Shown one piece after another: positions 7,797-16,727 of a stretch of 56,785 nucleotides of DNA. The stretch covers positions 1 through 56,785 of the forward strand of contig NZ_JARWOV010000158.1 in the NCBI RefSeq assembly GCF_029868855.1, read 5' to 3'. The translations under genes were made by a program, and so were the position numbers. Within the stretch, counting starts at the first letter, position 1. Each line of letters starts with the position of its first letter. A model generated the notes under the pieces. It made no database searches. It saw only the letters and a list, made by a program, of their open reading frames with translations, and was not told where the DNA came from. The stretch comes from Nocardia carnea. Its GTDB lineage: Bacteria; Actinomycetota; Actinomycetes; Mycobacteriales; Mycobacteriaceae.

Positions 7797-8962
7797 GACA
7801 GCCCGCCCGCGTCGAGTTCGGTGAACGTGTCGCGCACCCAGTCGGCGATGAAGGTGGTGACGTGCGGTAGGTGGTCGAGGCCGATATGTTCGGTCGCGCC
7901 TTCTTCCGGGGTGAACAGACGCAGTTCCCGCTTGGGGCTGTTGACCGCCTGGTCGTAGGACCGGTGGGCGTATTCGAGCGGGATCTGCCGGTCCTTCTCA
8001 CCGTGTGCGACGAGGAACGGCACGGTGATCTTCTCGACCACGCCGTCGAGGTGGATATCCTCGGCGAACTCGATGAACGTCGGGATATCGGGCTGTCCCC
8101 ACACCCACAGCACATGGTCCCAGTAGTGCGGCACCGGATTCTCGCCTTCGCGGTCGAGCCGCCGTTTCTGCACCGCGCCCCAGTTGTGGTTGGCACCCCA
8201 GGCCACGCACAGGGCGAGACGCTTCTCGAACGCTGCGGCCCGCGGGACGTAGTAGCCGCCGAGCGACCAGCCGGCCAGCCCGATCCGGTCGTTGCGGATA
8301 TCGGGGCGGGCTTCGAGCCAGTCGACGCAGGCGGCGGCCCATACCTCGGTGTCGATCCGCGCGGTGAGCCCCTGCAATCGCAGCGCCTCACCACTGCCGG
8401 GGCAGTCGACCATGAGGGTCGAGATTCCACGGGCAGCCAGCTCGGTATGGATTCCGGCGCCGACCATCATCTCTTTGGTGGAGTCCAGGCCGTTCCACAT
8501 GATGATCACCGGCGTGGGGGCGCCGTCGGCCGAGGCGTTGTGGAAGTACGCGGGCAGGGTGGTGCCCTCGTAGGGGATCGCGACCTTGGTGGTCGCCGGG
8601 TCGATCAGCGCGCACGATTTCAGCAGCAGATCCACACTGCGCCGGTATTCGGCGTTACGACTCGAATCCTTCGCACTCTGCATCCGCTCCGCCTGCGCGA
8701 CATACACCGACGCACGGAAATACGCTTGCCCGGCGGTGCGCGTATGCCCGGCTTTCTCCGCCTCCACGGCCTGCTGTTCGAGCCGGTCGGCGACGGCGCG
8801 CCAGGCGGCCATGAATTCGGCGGTGCCCACATCGGCGCCCTGGGCAGCGAGCTCTCGGATGGGACGGCAGGCGCGGTCGACCTCGTCGATCAGGCCGCCG
8901 CTGTTGAGTGTCGCGACGACGCCGAGATTCCAGATGTAGTTGCCCGGAAAGTATTCGAACAT
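7793..8962 (-). CDS. Alpha/beta hydrolase (C-C bond hydrolase/FrsA-like)
   Basis: 389 aa with an N-terminal helical lid of about 130 residues and a C-terminal alpha/beta-hydrolase core. The nucleophile elbow is GWSLGG (Ser233). HGEKDRQIP supplies a likely acid and EHIGLDH near the C-terminus the His. The layout resembles 2,6-dihydroxypseudooxynicotine hydrolase and related esterases, so C-C cleavage of a ring-fission product is plausible. The start follows AGAGGAAATC. It lies between the FAH-type gene and the cyclase and is coupled to the latter by an ATGA overlap. Confidence 0.85.
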   Translation of the reverse strand: MFEYFPGNYIWNLGVVATLNSGGLIDEVDRACRPIRELAAQGADVGTAEFMAAWRAVADRLEQQAVEAEKAGHTRTAGQAYFRASVYVAQAERMQSAKDSSRNAEYRRSVDLLLKSCALIDPATTKVAIPYEGTTLPAYFHNASADGAPTPVIIMWNGLDSTKEMMVGAGIHTELAARGISTLMVDCPGSGEALRLQGLTARIDTEVWAAACVDWLEARPDIRNDRIGLAGWSLGGYYVPRAAAFEKRLALCVAWGANHNWGAVQKRRLDREGENPVPHYWDHVLWVWGQPDIPTFIEFAEDIHLDGVVEKITVPFLVAHGEKDRQIPLEYAHRSYDQAVNSPKRELRLFTPEEGATEHIGLDHLPHVTTFIADWVRDTFTELDAGGLS

Positions 8963-8974
8963 GATTTCCTCTGC

Positions 8975-9991
8975 TCAGTGGGTGGGGTGTGGGGGCTGGT
9001 AGAGCGGGGATATCGCACCTCGCCGGAAGGCCGGGTAGTCACGGCGCCGAACCGGGCTCAGCGGTGGCGCCGGATCGGCGACTCCGACCCGGCCGCTCAG
9101 CGCGCCGATGCCCTCGACGGTCAGCGTCACGACATCACCGGGTTGCAGCGGCGGCGGATCCTGTTCGCCGCGCCGGCCCCAGAGCTCGCCGAGGCAGCCA
9201 CCGTTGCCGACGGTGCCCGAACCGATCACGTCACCGGGTACGACCCCGCTGTCACGCGACGCGTAGGCGATCATCGATTCGAAGGTCCAGCCCGCGTTGC
9301 TCAGCACATCACGGCCGATTTCGGCACCGTTGACGGTCACTGCGCAATCGAGGTCGAGGAACCCGTCGGCGTCGCGGTACGGGTCGAGTTCGTCGGCGGT
9401 GACGATCCAGGGCCCCAGGCTCGTCGCGAAATCCTTGCCTTTGGCAGGCCCCAGCGATACCTGCATCTCCCGGCTCTGCAGATCCCGCGCCGACCAGTCG
9501 TTCATGATCGTGTACCCGAAGATCGCCTGCCGCGCCTGTTCCTCGGTGAGCGACCGGCCGGACCGGCCCACGACCGCGGCGACCTCGAGCTCGAAATCAC
9601 GCACCACGCAGGTCGCGGGGAACAGCGCCTCCTCATCCGGTCCGAGGACGGCGTGCGGGTTGGTGAAGTAGAACGTCGGCGCGTCGTACCAGGCGTCGGG
9701 TACCCCGGACTTGCCGTCCACGCTGCGCCGCACGCCTTCGACGTGTTCCTCGAACGCCACACTGTCGCGGATGGACGCGGGGCGAAGCGGGGCCAGCAGC
9801 CGCACCTCGTCCAGCCCGCGCCCGGTCTCCCGGGTGCGGGCTTCCCGGGCCAGCCGGTGCGCTTCGGGCAGGCCGGCGTCGATCACATCGCGCATGCTCA
9901 GCCCGGCGGGGAACGGATACACCGTGTCACCGTCGACCACCCCGACGCGTGGTTCGGGGAGGCCGGGCGCGGTGAAGGTCGCGAGCCGCAT
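8975..9991 (-). CDS. Fumarylacetoacetate hydrolase family protein
   Basis: 338 aa from the ATG at 9991. It begins MRLATFTAPGLPEPRVGVV, a standard FAH-family opening, and contains the metal-binding DFELEVAAVVG segment, a GYTIMNDWSARD motif and the GDVIGSGTVGNGG loop. The start is set by a TGATG junction with the stop of the upstream dioxygenase. The family hydrolyses C-C bonds or decarboxylates 2-oxo acids in aromatic catabolism. Next to an extradiol dioxygenase it probably processes the cleaved ring or its diene product. Confidence 0.87.
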   Translation of the reverse strand: MRLATFTAPGLPEPRVGVVDGDTVYPFPAGLSMRDVIDAGLPEAHRLAREARTRETGRGLDEVRLLAPLRPASIRDSVAFEEHVEGVRRSVDGKSGVPDAWYDAPTFYFTNPHAVLGPDEEALFPATCVVRDFELEVAAVVGRSGRSLTEEQARQAIFGYTIMNDWSARDLQSREMQVSLGPAKGKDFATSLGPWIVTADELDPYRDADGFLDLDCAVTVNGAEIGRDVLSNAGWTFESMIAYASRDSGVVPGDVIGSGTVGNGGCLGELWGRRGEQDPPPLQPGDVVTLTVEGIGALSGRVGVADPAPPLSPVRRRDYPAFRRGAISPLYQPPHPTH

Positions 9992-10929
9992 CAGACGGGA
10001 GGCGCGACGAAGCAGCCGCGATCGGGGTCGTTGAACGATTTCTTCGCCACGAATTCCTCCATGGGGTTCGCGGTGCCCCATTGGTCGCTCACCGTGGGGT
10101 CGGAGAAGTCGTACAGATGCGGATGCCAGGTGTCCTCGTCGAGTTCCTCCAGTTCGGTGGTGTATTCGACGGTGTTGCCGTGCGGGTCGAGGAAATAGCT
10201 GAAGGTGTTGTTACCGGCCATATGCCGGCCCGGACCCCACACCTTCTCGACTCCACCGCGCAGCAGCCGGCCGGTGCCGCGCATGTATTCGTCGATCCCG
10301 CGCATCTCGAACGAGGCGTGATGCAGCGAAACATGCGGGCACCGTGCGATGGCGATGCTGTGATGGAACCGGTTCGTTCGCAGGAACCACATCATCTCGC
10401 CCATGTGCGGGTGGAAGAGGGTATCGGACAGCGCGAAGGACAGACGCTTTTGGTAGAAGGCAACGGTCGCTTCGGGATTCGGCGAATTGATCACGACATG
10501 TGACAGCTTGACCGGCACCGACTCCCCCACCTCGACCTTGCGGTGCTGGCGCACGGCGACGTCCGAGGACACCTCGAGCGTGCGGCCGTCGTTGTCGAAG
10601 AACCGGAAACCGTAACCGCCACCGGGGGTTTGCAGTTCACCGGGTTGGCCGACCAGCTTCACCCCGTCGGCGGCCAGCCGTTCCGCCATGGTGTCCACAT
10701 CGGCCGGGGTCGCGGCGCCGAACGCGATGAGGTCCAGGCGCTTCTCCTCGGCCTTGCGCAAGCGCACCGAATACTGTTCCGGTGAGCCGGCCGCGGCGAG
10801 GAAGGCGAGGCCGTTCTCGGACGTCTGCGGTTCCAGCCCCCACATATTCGTGTAGAACTCGAACTGCTTGTCGTAGTCGGGGACGGCCAGATCGACATGC
10901 CGTAGATGGGTGATCAATCGTTCGTTCAT
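9991..10929 (-). CDS. Extradiol (VOC) ring-cleavage dioxygenase
   Basis: 312 aa made of two glyoxalase/VOC modules, as in catechol 2,3-dioxygenase and 2,3-dihydroxybiphenyl dioxygenase. The Fe(II) ligands can be placed as His144 (LSHVVIN), His203 or His204 (SLHHASFEM) and Glu255 (GNTVEYTTELEE). The SYFLDPHGNTVEY segment is close to the extradiol signature. AAGGAC precedes the start. Expected reaction: meta-cleavage of a catecholic ring. It sits directly downstream of a flavin monooxygenase that could make the catechol. Confidence 0.88.
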   Translation of the reverse strand: MNERLITHLRHVDLAVPDYDKQFEFYTNMWGLEPQTSENGLAFLAAAGSPEQYSVRLRKAEEKRLDLIAFGAATPADVDTMAERLAADGVKLVGQPGELQTPGGGYGFRFFDNDGRTLEVSSDVAVRQHRKVEVGESVPVKLSHVVINSPNPEATVAFYQKRLSFALSDTLFHPHMGEMMWFLRTNRFHHSIAIARCPHVSLHHASFEMRGIDEYMRGTGRLLRGGVEKVWGPGRHMAGNNTFSYFLDPHGNTVEYTTELEELDEDTWHPHLYDFSDPTVSDQWGTANPMEEFVAKKSFNDPDRGCFVAPPV

Positions 10930-10977
10930 GTTCTTGTCCTTCGTTTCGAATGCCGGATCGACGGAGAAAGCCGCTGC

Positions 10978-12108
10978 TCACGCGGGTTCGGCGACCATGT
11001 GCGAGATACGGGTCATCAGGCCGGCGACATCGCCCTGTTCACCGTCGAGCAGCCACCGCCCGAGCTGGACCGAGGATTCGACGACATCCTTCGCCCGGGG
11101 CAGCCGGCGATCGGTGAATTCGCGCCACAGGTCCTCGGAGACCGCGTCGTGCGCGATCAGCAGTTCGGCCAGCACCGCGGCGTCCTCCAGCGCTTGGGCG
11201 CACCCCTGCGCGAGGGTCGGCGGGCAGCTGTGGGCGGCATCGCCGATCAGTACCACCCGGCCGCGGTGCCACGGCCCGTCGATCACATGGCTTTCGAATT
11301 TCGCGTAGTTGATGCGTTCCGGATCGGTCATCGACGCCCGCACCTCGTCCCACGGACCGTGGTAGGCCGCCGCCAGCTCGAGCATCGCGGCCAGGCCCTG
11401 TTCCGGGGTCGGGCGGGCATCGTCGCGGGCGTCTTCCACCAGGTAGGCGTAGAGGGTGTCCGGGCCGGTCGGGCAGTAGCCGGCGATATAGGCCGGGCCG
11501 CCGTAGTACAGATCGGTGCGGGTGATCGACGCCGGGCGTGGGGCGAACAGCCGCCAGATACCCATCCCGGTGGGCCGCGGCTCGATATCGATCCCGAGGA
11601 TGCGCCGCGTCCACGAATGGATACCGTCCGCGCCGACGACGAGGTCGTAGCGGCCGGTGGATCCGTCGGAGAAGTCGATGTCCACGCCCTGCTCGTCGGC
11701 CGTCAGGCCGGTGGGTGCGAGACCGAAGCGGATCTTCGCGCCCGCCGCGGCGGCCCGGTTCACGAGGATGCGGGCCAGGTCGGGCCGGAACATGCCCATA
11801 TTGGCCGGCAGGTCCGGGCCGCCGGAGCGCAACTCGTCGAGTTCGACCAGCAGGGTGCCCGTGGCATCCGGGGCCCGCAGGCCCAGGGTGTCGTAGGGGT
11901 AGCCCTTCGCCCGCACCTCGTCCCAGACCCCCAGCTGCCGTAGCACACGTAAAGCATTGCCCTGGAGGGTGATACCCGATCCCAGTGCGGCGATATCGGG
12001 TTTGGCCTCGACGAGATCGACCGATATCCCGGCCTCGGCGAGCAGGATCGCGGCGGCGGTACCGGCGGAACCGGCGCCGATCACCAACACATTCCGGACA
12101 GCAGACAC
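10978..12108 (-). CDS. FAD-dependent aromatic monooxygenase
   Basis: 376 aa. The FAD-binding GAGSAG motif is at residues 12-17, the DG segment VVGADGIHSWTRR lies mid-protein, and VVLIGDAAHSCPPTLAQG is the GD motif of class A flavoprotein hydroxylases. It begins with GTG after GGAG. As first gene of the minus-strand operon it probably hydroxylates the aromatic substrate before the VOC dioxygenase opens the ring. The substrate is unknown. It diverges from a LysR gene. Confidence 0.9.
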   Translation of the reverse strand: MSAVRNVLVIGAGSAGTAAAILLAEAGISVDLVEAKPDIAALGSGITLQGNALRVLRQLGVWDEVRAKGYPYDTLGLRAPDATGTLLVELDELRSGGPDLPANMGMFRPDLARILVNRAAAAGAKIRFGLAPTGLTADEQGVDIDFSDGSTGRYDLVVGADGIHSWTRRILGIDIEPRPTGMGIWRLFAPRPASITRTDLYYGGPAYIAGYCPTGPDTLYAYLVEDARDDARPTPEQGLAAMLELAAAYHGPWDEVRASMTDPERINYAKFESHVIDGPWHRGRVVLIGDAAHSCPPTLAQGCAQALEDAAVLAELLIAHDAVSEDLWREFTDRRLPRAKDVVESSVQLGRWLLDGEQGDVAGLMTRISHMVAEPA

Positions 12109-12244
12109 AACAGACTCCAGTGGCTCTCGTGACCTCGCCCGGTCCTCCGCGACGAGGTGGTAGGCACCACTCTGCGACCCAGATCACCATCACGGAAGAG
12201 CGGATCACTTATGCTCACCATCCACGGCGTTTATGGTTCGAGGT

Positions 12245-13165
12245 ATGACCGCCGGCTCGCTGCGAAATCTGGATCTGAACCTCTTGACGACGCTCGACGC
12301 GCTGCTCACCGAACGCAATGTCACCCGGGCCGCCGAGAACCTGGGCCTGAGCCAGCCCGCAGTCTCGGCCGCGCTGCGCCGGTTGCGCCGCCATTTCCAC
12401 GACGAACTCCTGCATCGCAGCGGTAACCGCTACGAACTCACCCCCTTGGCCGAGCAACTGCGCGAACCGGCCGCCGCGGCGCTCGTCGGGATACAGCGGG
12501 TTTTCGACGCCGTCCCCGTTTTCGACCCCGCCACCTCCGGCCGGGAGTTCACCGTCCTGGTCTCCGACTACGCGGCCACGGTGTTCTGCGACCAGCTCGC
12601 GACCGTCCTCGCCGAACAAGCCCCGGGCGTGCGGCTGCGCCTGGACCAGCAGACCGGTGCGCATATCGACCAGGCCCCCGAATCGCTGCGCACCGCCGAC
12701 GGCACCTTCCTGCCGCACGGCTTCCTGACCGATATGCCGTCCATCGATGTGTTCACCGACAGCTGGGTGCTGATCGTATCGGCAGACAACAGCGAGGTCG
12801 GGGACACGGTGACCCTCGAACAGCTCGCCGAATTGCCCTGGGTGGTCACCTATCACGCACCGACGGCCTTCACCCCCGCGGCCCGGCAGCTGCGGATGAT
12901 CGGGATCCAACCCGATATCCGGGTGGTGGTGCAGAGTTTCCTCGCGGTGCCGTTCATGGTCACCGGCACCCGCTGCGTCGCGCTACTGCAACGCCGGCTC
13001 GCCGATCGGCTGGCGGACGCCGCGAACGTCCGGGTCCTCCCCTGCCCCTGGGAGGTCGTGCCGCTGGTGGAGGCGTTCTGGTGGCATCCCACCCATCGCG
13101 CCGACCCGGCCCACCAGTGGTTGCGTTCGGTGCTGGCCGAGGTGAGCGCGGAGGTGTCGCGCTGA
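12245..13165 (+). CDS. LysR family regulator
   Basis: 306 aa from the ATG at 12245; an in-frame ATG four codons earlier (12233) is equally open, and neither has a good ribosome binding site. The N-terminal helix-turn-helix is clear: LDLNLLTTLDALLTERNVTR then AAENLGLSQPAVSAALRRLR. The C-terminal half is the substrate-binding-like effector domain. It resembles the NahR/LinR/NodD branch that activates aromatic catabolic genes. It diverges from the monooxygenase-led operon, which it presumably controls. A poly-G stretch begins 14 bp after its stop. Confidence 0.9.
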   Translation: MTAGSLRNLDLNLLTTLDALLTERNVTRAAENLGLSQPAVSAALRRLRRHFHDELLHRSGNRYELTPLAEQLREPAAAALVGIQRVFDAVPVFDPATSGREFTVLVSDYAATVFCDQLATVLAEQAPGVRLRLDQQTGAHIDQAPESLRTADGTFLPHGFLTDMPSIDVFTDSWVLIVSADNSEVGDTVTLEQLAELPWVVTYHAPTAFTPAARQLRMIGIQPDIRVVVQSFLAVPFMVTGTRCVALLQRRLADRLADAANVRVLPCPWEVVPLVEAFWWHPTHRADPAHQWLRSVLAEVSAEVSR

Positions 13166-13178
13166 CCGGAACAGCGGC

Positions 13179-13280
13179 GGGGGGGGGGGGGGGGGGGGGG
13201 GGGCGGGGGGGGGGGGGGGGGGGGGCGCCCTCCCCGCCCCCGGGGGCGCCCCCCCCGCCGGGGGGGGGGGGGGGGGGCGG
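13179..13280. repeat. Poly-G low-complexity stretch
   Basis: About 100 bases that are almost all G, with two short C-rich breaks. It lies between the LysR stop and the 3' end of the gentisate dioxygenase gene. Assembly error or an unresolved gap is likely; a real G-tract cannot be excluded. Any gene that belonged here would be lost. Confidence 0.7.
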
Positions 13281-13322
13281 GACTGATCGGCCCGCCCTAT
13301 CGAACCGAGCTGCTCGCGGAGC

Positions 13323-14390
13323 TCACCGGGGCCGGTGGTACTGCAGTTTTTCCACCACCGGTGCGTCCGAGAAGCGGAACAGGTCCAGTTCCGTCTCCGC
13401 GGCCAGCGACCACGGCACCCACGACGGGACGACGAAGAGATCGCCCGTGGTCAGCGTCCGTTCCTCGGTACCCAGCGTCACGCGCCCGTCACCCTGGAAC
13501 ACCTGCCAGACCGAGGAACCGACTTCGCGGCGCGGCGCCGTGACGGTCCCGGCGCGGAGCCGGTGGAACTCGCAGCGGATGGTCGGCAGCACGTCACCGC
13601 CGGTGGTCGGGTTGGTGTATTTGATCGCGGCGTGACCGGTTTCGACGGTGGCCGCGTGGCCTTCTTTCTCCAGCAGCAACTGTTCGGCGAGAGCTCGGTC
13701 GGTGTGCTCCCAGCGATAGGCCGCGATCGGGGTCGAACCGGCCGAGTCCGGCGCCGAGAGTGGGGTGAGGCCGGGATGCGCCCACAAACGCTCGGACCGG
13801 GAGATCGGCGGTGTACTGGTATCGGTCACCGCTTCCGGGCCGAATTCGAAGAACCCGAAATCGAGATCATGCGCGAGCGGGACATCGAGGCCGTCGATCC
13901 AGGCCATCGGCTCGTCGGTTTCGTTGTGATGGCCGTGGAAGCACCAGCCCGGGGTCATCAGCAGATCACCGCGCCGCATGGCGACCGGGTCACCGTCGAC
14001 GACCGTCCACACCCCCGCACCTTCGATCACGAAACGGAAAGCGTTCTGGGCGTGCCGATGTTCCGGCGCGGTCTCGCGCGGCCCGAGCCATTGGATCGCG
14101 CACCACAGCGTCGGGGTGGCGTACGCGGTCGGGGCAAGGCCGGGGTTGGCCAAGCCGATCGCCCGGCGTTCGCCGCCGCGGCCCACGGGCACCAATTCGC
14201 CCGAGCGCCGGGCGATATCGAGCAGCTCAGACCATTTCCACACATGCGGTACGGCGGCGGGGGCGGGGGCGGCAGGCATCAGATCGGTGGTCTGGGTCCA
14301 CAGCGGTGCCGTCGAGTTGCGCGCGAAATCGGCGTAGAGGCGGTCGAGTTCGGCGGTCGGTTCGGCGGTGGTGGTGTTCTCGCTTGTCAC
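13323..14390 (-). CDS. Gentisate 1,2-dioxygenase
   Basis: 355 aa from the GTG at 14390, chosen because AGGA precedes it and the longer frame runs into the upstream gene. Two cupin domains are visible. The first carries PEHRHAQNAFRFVIEG and the GDLLMTPGWCFHGHHN metal-binding loop, typical of gentisate dioxygenases. The second ends with GDLFVVPSWVPW. It cleaves gentisate to maleylpyruvate with Fe(II) and oxygen. It is the last gene of an operon that begins with the matching 6-hydroxylase. Confidence 0.9.
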   Translation of the reverse strand: MTSENTTTAEPTAELDRLYADFARNSTAPLWTQTTDLMPAAPAPAAVPHVWKWSELLDIARRSGELVPVGRGGERRAIGLANPGLAPTAYATPTLWCAIQWLGPRETAPEHRHAQNAFRFVIEGAGVWTVVDGDPVAMRRGDLLMTPGWCFHGHHNETDEPMAWIDGLDVPLAHDLDFGFFEFGPEAVTDTSTPPISRSERLWAHPGLTPLSAPDSAGSTPIAAYRWEHTDRALAEQLLLEKEGHAATVETGHAAIKYTNPTTGGDVLPTIRCEFHRLRAGTVTAPRREVGSSVWQVFQGDGRVTLGTEERTLTTGDLFVVPSWVPWSLAAETELDLFRFSDAPVVEKLQYHRPR

Positions 14391-14424
14391 GAAATATTCC
14401 TCAGCAGACGGGAGTGGGAAGGAT

Positions 14425-15804
14425 TCAGCCGGCCGATCGGTGCGCGACGACCGTGGCGCCCGGACCGGGGCCGGGTTCGGCGGTCTCGGCACGGGTTTCC
14501 GCGAGCACCGGGCGGCGGGTGCGCATGGCGTAGATCGCGACGGCACCGGCGAGCATGGGCAGTACGAACAGGAAGTAGATACTGCGCGGCGCCCAGTCGA
14601 GATCGAGGAGCGCGCCGGCGAGTATCGGCGACAGGATCGCGCCCACCCGGCCGAGGCCGATGATCAGACCGACCGCCGTCGCGCGGACCGACGACCCGTA
14701 GTACATGGGCCCGATCGAGAACATCCCGGCCATCACCGCGCTGGTCGCCAGACCGAGCAGAGCGGCGGTCGCGAAGGCCGCGTTCAGCGATTCCACCGAG
14801 ACCGCGTAGAGCCCGAAGGCGGCACCCGCCACCGCGAACAGCGCGGTGAGGGTCCGCCGGACCCCGAACCGGGCGGCCAGCGGGCCGAAGATCAGCGCAC
14901 CGGCGATACCCCCGGCACTGAACAGCACACCCGCCCGCACCCCGTCGGCGTCGGTGAACCCGCTGCTGGTGACGAGTTTGGGTGTCCACGAATTGGCGAA
15001 GTAGAAACCCGCCATGAGGACGAAGAAGCTGAACCCCAGCAGTAGGGTCGTGATCGGATTGGCGCCGGTGGCAAGTTCTTTCCAGCGTCCGGCGGAACCC
15101 CGGGCACGTTCCGGTGCCGGCGGCAGGGTGTCGAGTTCCGGTTGACCCAGCCGGACCAGGACGGCGTTGGCCCGCTCGAGCGCCTTCGCAGGCCGGCGAG
15201 TGAGCAGATAGTCGAGCGATTCCGGCAGCACCGCCAGCGCGACCAGCGCCGTCACCAGGGTGGCCCCGGCGCCGAACAGGAACACGGCCCGCCAATCGAA
15301 CTGTGCGAGCAACACACCCGCGATGATCCCGCCGACCGTACCGCCGATCGGCTGACCGGCCGTGTAGACGCTGATCGCGGTCGACCGGGAACGGGCCGAC
15401 GAGTATTCCGCCACCATGACGTTCAGGCAGGCCTGCAGGGTGCCGATCGCCAGGCCGGTGAGCACCCGGACCACGAGCAGCATCGCGAAACCGGTCGCCA
15501 CCGCGGACAGCGCCATCCCGGCCGCGACCACGAACGCGCACACCACGATGGTCCGGCGGCGGCCGACGATATCGGCGACCTGCGAGATCACTATCGATCC
15601 CACCGCCATACCGATCAGCGCGGCACTGAGCAGGGCGCCCAGCTCCGAACCGGACAGCTCCCATTCGCCGGAGATATGCGAGGCGCTGAACGCCAGCGCA
15701 AGCACATCGAAACCGTCGAGCATATTCAGCAGCACACATACCGCGACCACGGCGTACTGCACCGGCCGCATCGGCGACGTTTCGATCCGGGTCTTGATAT
15801 CCAC
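14425..15804 (-). CDS. MFS aromatic-acid transporter (AAHS family)
   Basis: 459 aa from the GTG at 15804, which follows AAGGGGATAGGGCC. Twelve membrane segments are expected. LLNMLDGFDVLALAFSA near residues 21-37 contains the DGFD motif typical of aromatic acid:H+ symporters, and VADIVGRRRT is the family's loop 2-3 motif. It probably imports 3-hydroxybenzoate or gentisate. It starts 5 bp after the FAH-type gene and is followed by gentisate dioxygenase. Confidence 0.9.
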   Translation of the reverse strand: MDIKTRIETSPMRPVQYAVVAVCVLLNMLDGFDVLALAFSASHISGEWELSGSELGALLSAALIGMAVGSIVISQVADIVGRRRTIVVCAFVVAAGMALSAVATGFAMLLVVRVLTGLAIGTLQACLNVMVAEYSSARSRSTAISVYTAGQPIGGTVGGIIAGVLLAQFDWRAVFLFGAGATLVTALVALAVLPESLDYLLTRRPAKALERANAVLVRLGQPELDTLPPAPERARGSAGRWKELATGANPITTLLLGFSFFVLMAGFYFANSWTPKLVTSSGFTDADGVRAGVLFSAGGIAGALIFGPLAARFGVRRTLTALFAVAGAAFGLYAVSVESLNAAFATAALLGLATSAVMAGMFSIGPMYYGSSVRATAVGLIIGLGRVGAILSPILAGALLDLDWAPRSIYFLFVLPMLAGAVAIYAMRTRRPVLAETRAETAEPGPGPGATVVAHRSAG

Positions 15805-15808
15805 GGCC

Positions 15809-16693
15809 CTATCCCCTTGCCGCGCGCACGTCGTGCCGGGCGCCGGGGCGCTCGGCGTAGGCGATGGCGTCCCGCGCCGTGACCCCGACCTCCAGGGTTC
15901 CGATACTGCCGATCTCCAGGCGGATCCGCGCGCCGTCCGACAGCGGGCCCACACCGGCGGGTGTGCCGGTCGCGATGATGTCGCCGGGGTGCAGCGTCAT
16001 CACCGAACTGCTGTAGGCGACGAGTTCGGCAACCGAGAAGATGAGCTCGGCGGTATCGGTCTGCTGGCGCAGCTCGTCGCCGACCCAGCAGCGCAGCGGG
16101 AGGTTGTCGGGGTCGCCGATCTCGTCCGCGGTCACGATCCACGGCCCGAGCGGGGTGAAGGTGTCGAACGATTTGCGGGTCGACCGGTCCTCGGTGGAAC
16201 GCACGGTGATATCGAGGACACCGGTGTAACCGAAGACGTGGTCGAGCGCGTCTTCGGCACTGACGTTGCGGGCCGTGCGGCCGATGACGATCGCGAGCTC
16301 GCCTTCCTGATCGGTCCGCATATCGCTGTACGGGAGCACGACCTGGTCCCCCGGGCCGATCACCGAGGAGTTCGCCTTGAGGAAGACACCGTATTCGGCG
16401 ATGGTCTTCTGCTCGTGCATCTCGACTTTGTGGTCGAGATAGTTGACCGGCGCCGCGACGATTTTGCCGGGACGCGAGATCGGTGCCCGCAACGCGGCGT
16501 GGTCCAGTGGTTGGACGGGGCATTCGGACAGGTCGATGGCGGCGAGATCGGCCACGCGACCGCCCTGTTCGAGCCACGGCAGCCAGGGGCCGCCGTATCG
16601 ACCGGGCGAGGTGGGCAGGTGCGCGGTGACGTCGTAGACGTCGGTACCGGAGACGACGGCGGCGTGATCGCCGTCGAGAACTGCTAGACGCAT
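15809..16693 (-). CDS. FAH family hydrolase, likely fumarylpyruvate hydrolase
   Basis: 294 aa. The FAH C-terminal catalytic domain shows KIVAAPVNYLDH, the metal-binding EGELAIVIGRTA and the ATGTPAGVG loop. In gentisate operons this position is held by the enzyme that splits fumarylpyruvate to fumarate and pyruvate. No maleylpyruvate isomerase is present here, so direct hydrolysis of maleylpyruvate is an alternative. It is the second gene of the operon, 35 bp after the hydroxylase. Confidence 0.85.
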   Translation of the reverse strand: MRLAVLDGDHAAVVSGTDVYDVTAHLPTSPGRYGGPWLPWLEQGGRVADLAAIDLSECPVQPLDHAALRAPISRPGKIVAAPVNYLDHKVEMHEQKTIAEYGVFLKANSSVIGPGDQVVLPYSDMRTDQEGELAIVIGRTARNVSAEDALDHVFGYTGVLDITVRSTEDRSTRKSFDTFTPLGPWIVTADEIGDPDNLPLRCWVGDELRQQTDTAELIFSVAELVAYSSSVMTLHPGDIIATGTPAGVGPLSDGARIRLEIGSIGTLEVGVTARDAIAYAERPGARHDVRAARG

Positions 16694-16727
16694 TGACGGA
16701 AAACCTTGTCTGGGAGAGGGTTCGGAC

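Noticed and set aside
7871..10198. 775-codon plus-strand frame opposite the catabolic operon
   Set aside because: It lies antisense to three genes with clear motifs (hydrolase, FAH, VOC); its composition is that of a high-GC antisense shadow.
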